64,000 bases of DNA. Origin: JACVRM01 sp046262315 (lineage in GTDB: Bacteria > Actinomycetota > Thermoleophilia > Gaiellales > Gaiellaceae). The notes under the pieces were generated by a model. That model was given only the letters and a program-made list of their open reading frames with translations, was not told where the DNA came from and ran no database searches. Shown in pieces: positions 14,751-22,439 of the stretch (position 1 is the stretch's first letter; the number at the start of each line of letters is the position of its first letter). The position numbers and the translations under genes were made by a program. The stretch spans positions 1-64,000 of the forward strand of contig JBHEMZ010000054.1 of assembly GCA_046262315.1 (NCBI GenBank), written 5' to 3'.

Positions 14751-16061
14751 GTGGAGCCGGACATCCACTACGTGCGCAGCGGGGGAGTGTCGATCGCGTA
14801 CCAGATCGTCGGCGCCGGCGACACGGATCTCGTCTACGTCCCCGACTATGTCTCGAACCTCGTCTACGGGTGGGAGTCGCCGCACTGGCGCCGGTTCTAC
14901 GACCGACTCGCGCAGTCGTTCCGGCTGATCCTCTTCGACAAGCGCGGGACCGGGCTCTCCGACCTCGGCGGTCACTTCCCCGCACTCGAAACGCGGATGG
15001 AGGACCTCCACGCGGTCCTCGAAGCAGTCGGCTCGTCGAGCGCCGTCCTCTTCGGCTCCCACGACGGCTGCTCCATGGCCGCGCTCTACGCCGCCACCTA
15101 TCCGGAGCGCACGCGCGCGCTCGTGCTCTTCCATCCGGTGGCAGAAGACCCGACCGCTAGTGACCCCCGGGAGCAGGCCAGACTGACGCGGATGCGTGAC
15201 GAGTGGGGAACGCAGGCGTACAGCGACGAGATACTGGAGGCGAGCTGTCCGGAGCTCTTCGAACGCGAGGAGAATCGCCTCTGGTTCGCGAATTGGCTGC
15301 GCGTCGGCGCGAGCCCCTCGGTGGCGTATGCGCTGAACCGCGCCTGGTTCGAGACCGACCTGCGTGACGTGCTTCCTGCCGTGCGGATCCCCTCGCTCGT
15401 GCTCTTTCGCCGCCACACGGACGCCGAGGAGCCCGCGCTGGACGTCGCGCGCCGGATTCCCACCGCTCACGCGGCGGTGGTTTCGGGCGACGCGTACTGG
15501 GGCGTTTTCCTGTCACCGGAGATCCCCGACGAGATCGAACGCTTCGTCGCCGGCGAGGAGCTCCCGTCGGTTCCCGACACGGTGCTCGCGACGCTGCTCT
15601 TTACGGACATCGCCGGCTCGACAGAACGCGCGGCCGAGCTCGGGGATCGCGCCTGGCGCGAGCTCCTCACGCGGCACCACACGCTCGTGCGGCGTGAGCT
15701 GACGCGCTTCCGCGGCGAGGAGAAGGACACCGCGGGGGACGGGTTCTTCGCGACGTTCGACGGCCCCGCTCGCGCGATCCGATGCGCGCAGGCCGTGGTC
15801 GGCGGCGTGCGCGAGCTCGGCCTCGACCTGCGCGCAGGCGTCCACACCGGCGAGTGCGAGCTCCACGACGAGAAGGTGGCGGGACTCGCCGTCTCGATCG
15901 GAGCACGCGTCGCGGCGGCCGCCCAGCCGGGAGAGGTGCTCGTCTCGCAAACCGTGAAGGATCTGGTCGCCGGCTCGGGGCTCGAGTTCGACGACCGTGG
16001 CGCTCACTCGTTGAAGGGCGTGCCGGGCGAATGGAGGCTCTATGCCGTCGGCGCTGCCTGA
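14751..16061 (+). CDS. Alpha/beta-hydrolase - class III nucleotide cyclase fusion, hydrolase domain degenerate
   Basis: 436 residues. The N-terminal 270 residues follow the alpha/beta hydrolase fold (ILFDKRGTGLSD; VLFGSHDGC; PSLVLFRRHTD). The nucleophile motif G-x-S-x-G reads G-S-H-D-G (102-106), so His replaces Ser. The later catalytic His position reads SGDAYWG, with Tyr. Hydrolysis is therefore unlikely; the domain may bind a ligand. The C-terminal part is a class III cyclase: first metal Asp in LLFTDIAGSTERA, second in DTAGDGFFATFD, and transition-state Arg in IGARVAAAA. It probably makes a cyclic nucleotide in response to that ligand. A closely related copy follows directly. Confidence 0.85.
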   Translation: MEPDIHYVRSGGVSIAYQIVGAGDTDLVYVPDYVSNLVYGWESPHWRRFYDRLAQSFRLILFDKRGTGLSDLGGHFPALETRMEDLHAVLEAVGSSSAVLFGSHDGCSMAALYAATYPERTRALVLFHPVAEDPTASDPREQARLTRMRDEWGTQAYSDEILEASCPELFEREENRLWFANWLRVGASPSVAYALNRAWFETDLRDVLPAVRIPSLVLFRRHTDAEEPALDVARRIPTAHAAVVSGDAYWGVFLSPEIPDEIERFVAGEELPSVPDTVLATLLFTDIAGSTERAAELGDRAWRELLTRHHTLVRRELTRFRGEEKDTAGDGFFATFDGPARAIRCAQAVVGGVRELGLDLRAGVHTGECELHDEKVAGLAVSIGARVAAAAQPGEVLVSQTVKDLVAGSGLEFDDRGAHSLKGVPGEWRLYAVGAA

Positions 16062-17379
16062 GACGCGCTATGCGAAGAGCGGCGACCTCAACATCGCGTA
16101 CCAGGTCGTCGGTGAGGGGCCGCTCGACCTCGTCTACGTGCCCGGCTGGATCTCGAACGTCGAGCTCATGTGGGATGAGCCCGCGCATGCCCACGTACTC
16201 CAACGGCTGGCCCGCTTCTCGCGCCTGATCCTCTTCGACAAGCGGGGGACGGGACTCTCTGATCCGGTTCCGCTCGACCGCCTGCCCACGCTCGAGGAGC
16301 GCATGGACGACGTCCGAGCGGTGCTCGACGCCGTCGGCTCCGAGCATACGGCGCTCTTCGGTTTCTCCGAGGGCGGCCTGATGAGCTTGCTCTTCGCGGC
16401 CACGTATCCGGAGCGGACGACGGCGCTCGTCGTGTACGGCATCTTCGCCAAGAGAATCTGGAGCCCCGACTATCCATGGGCGCCAAAGCCCGAGCCGCGG
16501 CGGCGCGAGATCGAGGCGCTGGAGCGGAACTGGGCGGAGAAGATGGATCTCGATCAGCTCGCGCCCAGCGAGGACGACGCCTTCAAGCGCCGGCTCGCCA
16601 CCTACTTTCGCCGGAGCGCGAGTCCCGGCGCAGCGGTCGCCCTTCTGCGCATGAACACGCAGATCGACGTGCGGGACGTGCTGCCGTCGATCCAGGCGCC
16701 GACACTCGTCCTCCATCGCAGCGACGACCGCGACGTGAAGGTGGAGGAGGGGCGTTGGATCGCCGCCCGCATCCCCGGAGCGAAGTACGTCGAGCTTGCG
16801 GGGGATGCCCACACGATGTGGGCAGGCGACACGGACGCGATCGTCGACGAGGTGGAGGCGTTCCTAACCGGCGTCCGTCGCGGCCCGGAGCCCGACCGTG
16901 TGCTCGCGACCGTGCTCTTCACCGACATCGTCGGCTCGACCGAGCGGGCGACCGAGCTCGGCGACCGCCGCTGGCGCGAGCTGCTCGATCGGCACCACAC
17001 GCTCGTGCGTCAGCGGCTGGAGCGCTTCCAGGGCCGCGAGGTGGATACGGCGGGTGACGGCTTCCTCGCCACCTTCGACGGGCCTGCGCGCGGGATTCGC
17101 TGCGCCCGGGCGATCGGTGACGCCGTGCGCGAGCTCGGCGTCGAGATCCGCGCTGGCCTGCACACGGGTGAGTGCGCGGTCGGCAACGGCAAGGTCAGCG
17201 GGATCGCCGTCCACACCGGCGCGCGGGTCGCGGCGAAGGCCGGCGCCGGCGAGGTGCTCGTGTCGAGCACCGTGAAGGACCTCGTCGCCGGGTCGGGGAT
17301 CGAGTTCGAGGATCGGGGTGCCCACGAGCTCAAGGGCATGCCCGGCGAATGGCGGCTCTATGCTGTTTCCAGTGTCTAG
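16042..17379 (+). CDS. Alpha/beta-hydrolase - class III nucleotide cyclase fusion, intact catalytic motifs
   Basis: 445 residues, tandem paralogue of the preceding gene with the same domain order. Here the hydrolase nucleophile motif is intact (GFSEGG, Ser109), and a His is present in LAGDAHTMW. The cyclase has VLFTDIVGSTERA, VDTAGDGFLATFD and TGARVAAKA, so both metal Asp residues and the Arg are kept. The start ATG lies inside the L-Y-A codons near the end of the first copy, a 20-nt overlap. Cyclic AMP is the likelier product, as for most bacterial class III enzymes, but specificity is not certain from sequence. Confidence 0.87.
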   Translation: MPSALPETRYAKSGDLNIAYQVVGEGPLDLVYVPGWISNVELMWDEPAHAHVLQRLARFSRLILFDKRGTGLSDPVPLDRLPTLEERMDDVRAVLDAVGSEHTALFGFSEGGLMSLLFAATYPERTTALVVYGIFAKRIWSPDYPWAPKPEPRRREIEALERNWAEKMDLDQLAPSEDDAFKRRLATYFRRSASPGAAVALLRMNTQIDVRDVLPSIQAPTLVLHRSDDRDVKVEEGRWIAARIPGAKYVELAGDAHTMWAGDTDAIVDEVEAFLTGVRRGPEPDRVLATVLFTDIVGSTERATELGDRRWRELLDRHHTLVRQRLERFQGREVDTAGDGFLATFDGPARGIRCARAIGDAVRELGVEIRAGLHTGECAVGNGKVSGIAVHTGARVAAKAGAGEVLVSSTVKDLVAGSGIEFEDRGAHELKGMPGEWRLYAVSSV

Positions 17380-18604
17380 CTGGGCCTCCGATGCGCTCAT
17401 CGTCGACGCCGTCCGTTCGCCGATCGGCAGGAGGAACGGCTCGCTGGCCGGCATGCGCGGCGACGAGCTCGCCGGCCGGGTGCTGAACGCGCTGGTCGAG
17501 CGTGTGGGGGTGGAGGCAAGCGAGGTGGAGGACGTACAGATGGGCTGCGTCACCCAGATCGGCGAGCAGGGCTGGAACATCGCGCGGATGGTCCCGCTCG
17601 TGGCCGGCTGGCCCGAGACGGTGTGCGGCACCTCGGTCGACCGCCAGTGCGGCTCGTCGATGCAGGGCAACTTCAACGCGGCGGCGGCGGTGTGGTCGGG
17701 GCAGCTCGACGTGGTCGTCTCGGCGGGGGTCGAGATGATGTCGCGCGTCCCGATGGGATCGAACGGCGGCGAGCTGTCTCCGGCGCTGCTCGAGCGCTGG
17801 GAGATCGTCCCGCAGGGGATCTCCGCCGAGCTGCTCGCAGACGAGTGGGGGTTCTCGCGTGAGGAGCTCGACGCATACTCGCTCGAATCGCACCGGCGGG
17901 CGGTGGCTTCGACGGACGCCGGGAAGTTCGAGCGGGAGATCGTGCCGATCGAGCTGCCGGATACCGGCGTGGGTGCCAGCCCCGCCGCGCCGCAACCAAG
18001 TCCAAGTAACAGTGTGTTACAAGGCGGAGGGGGCGTGGCGATCGCTGCCCGCGTCCTCGCCGCCGACGAGACGCCGCGCCGCGACACCTCCGCGGAGAAG
18101 CTCGCGGCGCTCGCGCCCGCCTTCCTGCCGGAGGGGCGGGTCACGGCGGGCAACTCGTCGCAGATCTGCGACGGGGCGGCCGCGGTGCTCGTCGCGAGCG
18201 AGGCGGCCACCGGAAGACTTGGCCTAGAGCCGCGCGGGCGCTTCATGTCGTTCGGGCTCGCGGGCGTCGATCCGCGTCGGATGCTGCACGGCAACCCAGA
18301 GGCGTGCGCGAAGGCGCTTGCCCGGGCCGGGCTCACCTGGGACGACATGGCGGTGATCGAGGTGAACGAGGCTTTCGCGTGCGTGGTTCTCCAGTTCGCG
18401 CGCGACGCGGGCCTCGAGGACCGCTGGGACGACATCAACCCGAACGGCGGCGGCATCTCGCTCGGTCATCCGCTCGGCGCCACCGGCGCACGCGTCACTG
18501 CGACGCTCCTCAACGAGCTCGAGCGCCGCGGCGAGCGCTACGGCATCGCGTCTATGTGCGTGGGCTTCGGCATGGCGATCGCGGGCATCGTCGAGCGCCT
18601 TTGA
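17360..18604 (+). CDS. Acetyl-CoA acetyltransferase (thiolase)
   Basis: 414 residues; condenses or cleaves acyl-CoA. The acylation Cys is in SVDRQCGSSMQ (Cys97), the His-containing loop in GGISLGHPLGATGAR, the NEAF motif in IEVNEAFACVV, and the second Cys in SMCVGFGMA. Residues about 201-227 form an extra Pro/Ser/Gly-rich loop that ordinary thiolases lack; its DNA contains a palindrome. The ATG is placed within the L-Y-A codons at the end of the upstream cyclase gene, the same position used by the second cyclase copy. A hydroxyacyl-CoA dehydrogenase gene follows at 19731, which suggests fatty-acid or polyhydroxybutyrate-type metabolism. Confidence 0.92.
   Translation: MLFPVSSWASDALIVDAVRSPIGRRNGSLAGMRGDELAGRVLNALVERVGVEASEVEDVQMGCVTQIGEQGWNIARMVPLVAGWPETVCGTSVDRQCGSSMQGNFNAAAAVWSGQLDVVVSAGVEMMSRVPMGSNGGELSPALLERWEIVPQGISAELLADEWGFSREELDAYSLESHRRAVASTDAGKFEREIVPIELPDTGVGASPAAPQPSPSNSVLQGGGGVAIAARVLAADETPRRDTSAEKLAALAPAFLPEGRVTAGNSSQICDGAAAVLVASEAATGRLGLEPRGRFMSFGLAGVDPRRMLHGNPEACAKALARAGLTWDDMAVIEVNEAFACVVLQFARDAGLEDRWDDINPNGGGISLGHPLGATGARVTATLLNELERRGERYGIASMCVGFGMAIAGIVERL
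18006..18020. repeat. Palindrome inside the thiolase insertion
   Basis: GTAACA and its complement flank a GTG centre. The surrounding 18000-18025 is clearly richer in A and T than the gene around it and codes for the family-atypical loop. It may be a small inserted element that kept the frame open. Confidence 0.5.
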
Positions 18605-18622
18605 AGCGCGGCACGAAACGCC

Positions 18623-18635
18623 GGGGTCAGACCCC
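18623..18635. repeat. Palindrome GGGGTCAGACCCC in the gap after thiolase
   Basis: A perfect 6-1-6 palindrome lies 19 nt after the thiolase stop. REP-like elements with this kind of core occur in several bacterial groups; only one clear copy is seen in this window. It could also serve as an RNA 3'-end hairpin. Confidence 0.5.
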
Positions 18636-18695
18636 CTATATCAGCGAAGGTGTGACGGGTCTGTGCCGAATGTGTGACGAGGCGCGCACAGCTCG

Positions 18696-19085
18696 GTGAG
18701 CGGTCGCTGGTTGCTGGTGTGCGGCCGCGTCGACCGGCCGCTCGACGCACACGTGCTCACCGACGACGAGATCCGTGCGCACTCCTCCTCGAAGCGGCCC
18801 AGTGTGCAGCCGGGCGACGGCGCGATCCTCTACGCCGCGGTCTGGCAGGTTGTGTTCGCGGTGGCCGAGGTGACCGGCGAGCCGGAGAACGATCGTTCGC
18901 TCACGCGCTGGGCGTGGCGCTTCCCGATCCACCCGGTAGCCGTCGTCGACGACCTTGAGCGCGCACCGCCCGTCGAGGCGGCTGGGATTTTCCCGCATAG
19001 CGTGTGGCGCCACTCGCACATCCGGCTCGTGCCCGAGCAGTTCGACGCCGCTCGCGAACTGATCGTCGCCGCGGCGCGAGACTAG
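18696..19085 (+). CDS. EVE/PUA-like domain protein
   Basis: 129 residues. RWLLVCGRVDRPLDAHVLTD opens, KRPSVQPGDGAILYAAVWQV follows, and then VFAVAEVTGEPEND and WRFPIHPVAVVDDLERAPPV. This order (Trp-rich start, PGD-x-hydrophobic strand, then a-x-V-E-V strand) is the pattern of EVE and related PUA-like folds, which bind modified bases in DNA or RNA. I cannot exclude a different small beta-barrel. The GTG start has no strong ribosome site. It lies next to a methyltransferase gene 6 nt downstream, a pairing compatible with nucleic-acid modification but not proof. Confidence 0.6.
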   Translation: MSGRWLLVCGRVDRPLDAHVLTDDEIRAHSSSKRPSVQPGDGAILYAAVWQVVFAVAEVTGEPENDRSLTRWAWRFPIHPVAVVDDLERAPPVEAAGIFPHSVWRHSHIRLVPEQFDAARELIVAAARD

Positions 19086-19091
19086 AGCCCC

Positions 19092-19721
19092 GTGGACGAC
19101 CCGAAAAAGATCGTGGAGCGCGGCTGGGACGAAATCGCCGATCGCTTTGCCGAGTGGCAGCGCGGCGTCGAGGGCTCGCAGCGGCTCGAGCGACTCAACG
19201 ACCTGCTCCGCCGCCTGCCGCTCCAGCCCGACGTGCTCGAGCTCGGCTCGGGCGCCGGCGTTCGCTCGACCCAGCTCCTCGCCGAGCGCGGCCGCCTGAC
19301 CGGGGTGGACATTTCCGCCGAGCAGGTACGTCGCGCGCGCGAGCGCGTGGGGGAGGCGCGCTTCGTCCACGCCGATGTCATGGAGGTCGAGTTCGCGGCG
19401 GGGACCTTCGACGCGGCCGTCTCGTTCTATGTGCTGAACAACCTGCCGCGCGAGGAGCTCGGGCCTCTGTTCGAGCGCATCCGCCGCTGGCTGCGCCCCG
19501 GCGGTTGGCTGCTCGCCTCCCTTCCCACCACGGACAATCCGGGCTGGCGCGGCGACTGGCTCGGCGCGGAGATGTTCTTCAGCGGCTGGGACATTCCCGA
19601 GACGGTCCGGCTCGCGCGCGACGCGGGCCTCGAAATCGTCGAGGAGGAGGTCGAGACGATGATCGAGCCGGATCATGGCGAGGCGTGCTGGCTCTGGCTG
19701 CTGGCGCGGCGTCCGGTCTAG
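19092..19721 (+). CDS. Class I SAM-dependent methyltransferase
   Basis: 209 residues. SAM-binding motif I is VLELGSGAGVRSTQLLAE (about residues 48-65), with the acidic residue in LTGVDISAEQVRRARERV, and AAGTFDAAVSFYVLNNLPRE, WLRPGGWLLASLPTT follow as post-motifs. Length and layout match the ubiE/Methyltransf_11 group of small-molecule enzymes. The substrate is not recognisable. GTG 19092 begins 6 nt after the preceding gene. Confidence 0.85.
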   Translation: MDDPKKIVERGWDEIADRFAEWQRGVEGSQRLERLNDLLRRLPLQPDVLELGSGAGVRSTQLLAERGRLTGVDISAEQVRRARERVGEARFVHADVMEVEFAAGTFDAAVSFYVLNNLPREELGPLFERIRRWLRPGGWLLASLPTTDNPGWRGDWLGAEMFFSGWDIPETVRLARDAGLEIVEEEVETMIEPDHGEACWLWLLARRPV

Positions 19722-19724
19722 GAT
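19719..19724 (+). promoter_or_regulatory. -10 element of a probable leaderless promoter
   Basis: TAGGAT ends 6 nt before the GTG at 19731 and overlaps the stop codon of the methyltransferase gene. The spacer GAGGG could also act as a very close ribosome site. Confidence 0.4.
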
Positions 19725-19730
19725 CGAGGG

Positions 19731-20582
19731 GTGGAGATTCGCTCGGTCGGCGTCGTCGGTTTGGGCACCATGGGCGCCGGCATCGCCCAAGTCTGCGTCG
19801 AAGCCGGTTTCGACACGGTCGGCCGCGAGATCACGGCCGAACTGGGTCAGCGCGCTGAGGACCGCATCGAGCACTTCCTCACGCGCAAGGTCGAGAAGGG
19901 GCGCATGGACGAACCCGCGCGCGACGCCGCCGTGGCGCGTCTGACCACGACCACCGATCTCGCCGACCTGGCCGGCTGCGACCTCGTCATCGAGGCGGCC
20001 CTCGAGGAGCTCGAGGTCAAGCGGGAGGTCTTCTCGGAGCTCGACCGGGTGCTCGCGCCCGAGGCGATTGTGGCGACGAACACCTCCGCGCTCTCGGTCA
20101 CGGAGATCGCTGTCGCCAGCGGCCGGCCGGCGCGCGTCGTTGGCATGCACTTCTTCAACCCGGCTCCGCTCATGGCGCTCGTCGAGGTCGTGCGTACCGA
20201 GATCGCCGACGACGACGCGTATGAGACCGCCTACGCCTTCGCAGGGCGGCTCGGGAAGACGGCGGTCCGCTGTCATGACACACCCGGCTTCGTCGTCAAC
20301 CGGGTGCTGATCCCGCTGCTGAACGACTGTGTGCGCGTGCTCGACGAGGCGCGGGTGACGCCCGAAGACCTCGACGCGGCGATGAAGCACGGCGCCGGCT
20401 GGCCGATGGGACCGTGCGCGCTGATCGACCTGGTCGGCATCGACATCCACGTCCATGCATCCGAGGCGCTCTACGACGCCGTGCGGGAGCCGCGCATGGC
20501 GGCGCCACCTCGCCTCGTGCGCATGGCCCAGGCCGGGCTGCTAGGCCGCAAGTCGGGCCGCGGATTCTTCGCCTACGGGTAG
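19731..20582 (+). CDS. 3-hydroxyacyl-CoA (3-hydroxybutyryl-CoA) dehydrogenase
   Basis: 283 residues. NAD-binding GxGxxG in VGVVGLGTMGAGIAQV, the family segments VIEAALEELEVKREVF, ATNTSALSVTEIA, and MHFFNPAPLMALVEVV with the catalytic His. The C-terminal domain holds DTPGFVVNRVLIPLLNDCVR and LVGIDIHVHASEALYD. It catalyses reversible oxidation of 3-hydroxyacyl-CoA. With the thiolase upstream it supplies two consecutive steps of acyl-CoA metabolism. Confidence 0.93.
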   Translation: MEIRSVGVVGLGTMGAGIAQVCVEAGFDTVGREITAELGQRAEDRIEHFLTRKVEKGRMDEPARDAAVARLTTTTDLADLAGCDLVIEAALEELEVKREVFSELDRVLAPEAIVATNTSALSVTEIAVASGRPARVVGMHFFNPAPLMALVEVVRTEIADDDAYETAYAFAGRLGKTAVRCHDTPGFVVNRVLIPLLNDCVRVLDEARVTPEDLDAAMKHGAGWPMGPCALIDLVGIDIHVHASEALYDAVREPRMAAPPRLVRMAQAGLLGRKSGRGFFAYG

Positions 20583-20587
20583 GAGGG

Positions 20588-21808
20588 CTAGTAGTCGCTC
20601 TCGGGCGCCTCGGCGTCGCGCATCGGCACGCCCAGGCGGCGCGCGGCGAGCGAGATGGTCGACCCCTGCACGATCACCGACAGGGCGACGACCACGAACA
20701 CGATGTCGTAGATCCGCTCCGCCTCGTCGACCGCGGCGAGCAGCGCGAAGGCGGCGAGCAGAATCGGGACGGCGCCCTTCAGGCCACCCCAGGCAACAAA
20801 CGCGCGCTCGCCCCACGTCAGGCGCGCGGGGAGCAGGAGCAACGCCACGACGACCGGCCGCGCGACGAGCGCGAGGATGCCCGCGAGCAGCAGACCTTCG
20901 ACCGCGACGGTGTCGGAGAGTACCTCCGTGAGGTCGAGCGTCAGCCCGAGCGCGGCGAACACGGCGATCTCCGCGAGGCTCGCGAGGGACGTGTGGAAGC
21001 GCTCGATCTCGTCCTTGAGCGGCGCCGGCGCGTTGCCCACGAGCAGGCCCGCCACGAAGACGGCGAGGAAGCCCGACCCGTGCGCGACTGAGGCGACCCC
21101 GTAGATCACGCCTGCGGCGGCGAGCGTCCGCAGAGGGTACAGGCCCGCTGAGGGCAGCGAGACGCGGCGCATCAGCGGCAGCAGCAGGGCGGTGCCCCCG
21201 AGGCCCACGCCCAGCCCGACCCCCATCTCGAGCGAGAACTCGCCCACGATCGTCCAGACTGTGCCGTCGTCCGCGGTGGCGAACTCGAGCATGCCGATCA
21301 TCAGCGCGATTCCGACCGGGTCGTTCGCCCCCGACTCGCCCTCGAGGATCGTGCCGGTGCGCCCCGCCACCTCGCGGTTGCCGAGCACCGAGAACATGAC
21401 CGCCGGATCGGTGGGGGCGAGGGCGGCGCCGAGGATCCACGCGGCCGTCCAGTCGAGCCCGAGTAGCACATGCGCTGCCACGGCCAGGATTCCGGCGGTT
21501 GCGAACGTGCCGAGCACGCCGAGCGACGCGATCGGGAGTGCCGCGGCGCGGAAGCGCGTCCAGCCGACGTGCATGCCCCCGTCAAAGAGGATGAGGATCA
21601 GCGCGACGACACCGATGCGCTCGACGTCGCGGATCGAGAGGGCGTCCTCCAGCGAGGAGAAAACGTCCGAGGCCACCGCGGCCGCTACTAGGAAGAGCAC
21701 GGGCGCGGGCAACGGGAAGTAGTCCGTGACCTTGTTGGCCAGGATCGCCACCGAGAACCCGCCCGCAACGACGAGGACGACGGTGCCGAACGCGCTCAGC
21801 TCGTCCAC
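20588..21808 (-). CDS. CPA1-family cation:proton antiporter
   Basis: 406 residues, almost entirely membrane helices (about 11-12). Key family stretches are APTDPAVMFSVL and GESGANDPVGIAL, which hold the ion-exchange Asp residues of NhaP-type exchangers, and FVAWGGLKGAVPILLA. There is no long cytosolic C-terminal regulatory domain. It probably exchanges Na+ or K+ for H+ at the cytoplasmic membrane. The GTG start is 6 nt behind TAGAGT. The gene converges on the dehydrogenase gene with a 5-nt gap. Confidence 0.88.
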   Translation of the reverse strand: MDELSAFGTVVLVVAGGFSVAILANKVTDYFPLPAPVLFLVAAAVASDVFSSLEDALSIRDVERIGVVALILILFDGGMHVGWTRFRAAALPIASLGVLGTFATAGILAVAAHVLLGLDWTAAWILGAALAPTDPAVMFSVLGNREVAGRTGTILEGESGANDPVGIALMIGMLEFATADDGTVWTIVGEFSLEMGVGLGVGLGGTALLLPLMRRVSLPSAGLYPLRTLAAAGVIYGVASVAHGSGFLAVFVAGLLVGNAPAPLKDEIERFHTSLASLAEIAVFAALGLTLDLTEVLSDTVAVEGLLLAGILALVARPVVVALLLLPARLTWGERAFVAWGGLKGAVPILLAAFALLAAVDEAERIYDIVFVVVALSVIVQGSTISLAARRLGVPMRDAEAPESDY

Positions 21809-21814
21809 GCTTCG

Positions 21815-21820
21815 ACTCTA
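21815..21820 (-). promoter_or_regulatory. -10 element of the antiporter gene
   Basis: On the minus strand TAGAGT ends 6 nt before the GTG at 21808; no ribosome-binding sequence. Confidence 0.5.
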
Positions 21821-21892
21821 CGAGCACGGGCCGACGCAGGGCTCTTTACACCTTCTTTACGTGTCACACATTCGAGGCACACCGCCGCGGGT

Positions 21893-21898
21893 GATACT
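21893..21898 (+). promoter_or_regulatory. -10 element of the secreted-protein gene
   Basis: GATACT preceded by TG-type context ends 6 nt before the GTG at 21905, again giving a leaderless layout. Confidence 0.5.
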
Positions 21899-21904
21899 TG
21901 ACTT

Positions 21905-22414
21905 GTGCACGTGCGCGGGCTCCTTGCTGCTTCGGTCGCCGTCCTGGCCGTGCTCGCCGCGGCGACCGCCTCGAGCGGGTCGCCGGGGGTGGGCCCCGGG
22001 GCCGGCACGCTGACGCTGCGCGACGGGCGCGGAAACTTCGTGCTGCAGATGAAGGGCGCCGTGATCGGCCGTGTCGACCGCGGCCGGATCACGATCGAGG
22101 ACCCCGACGCCACGGACGGTGCGGCGCCGATCGTCAAGGGGGCCGAGTTGCGCAAGCCGGTTTCGGAGGGCGTCACCACCTACGGCGGCAAGGGCATCCG
22201 CTTCCGCCTCTTCGGCGGGCGCTTCACGGTACGGATCACGAACGGGACGGGCGTGCAGCTGAGCGTGGTCGGGCGCGGCAAGGCCATGCTCGAGGGGGCG
22301 GGATTCCAGGAGTTCGGCCTCCGCAACGGCAGCTACGCGGTCAACAGCGACCAGTTCCTGCCAGTGCCCGACGAGCGCGTCTGGGTGCAGCTCAGGGCGC
22401 CGAGCCGGTTCTGA
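21905..22414 (+). CDS. Secreted beta-rich protein of unknown function
   Basis: 169 residues. A signal peptide is evident: RGLLAASVAVLAVLAAATAS, residues about 4-23. The mature part alternates short strands (TLTLRDGRGNFVLQMKGAVI, GRITIEDPD, GIRFRLFGGRFTVRI, GVQLSVVGRGKAML) and suggests a small beta sandwich or helix. Similar short exported proteins occur in Thermoleophilia as I recall, without assigned role. It is 25 nt upstream of a response regulator gene and may be cotranscribed with it. Confidence 0.75.
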   Translation: MHVRGLLAASVAVLAVLAAATASSGSPGVGPGAGTLTLRDGRGNFVLQMKGAVIGRVDRGRITIEDPDATDGAAPIVKGAELRKPVSEGVTTYGGKGIRFRLFGGRFTVRITNGTGVQLSVVGRGKAMLEGAGFQEFGLRNGSYAVNSDQFLPVPDERVWVQLRAPSRF

Positions 22415-22439
22415 CTGGTCGCTCTGGCATCCTGAGACC

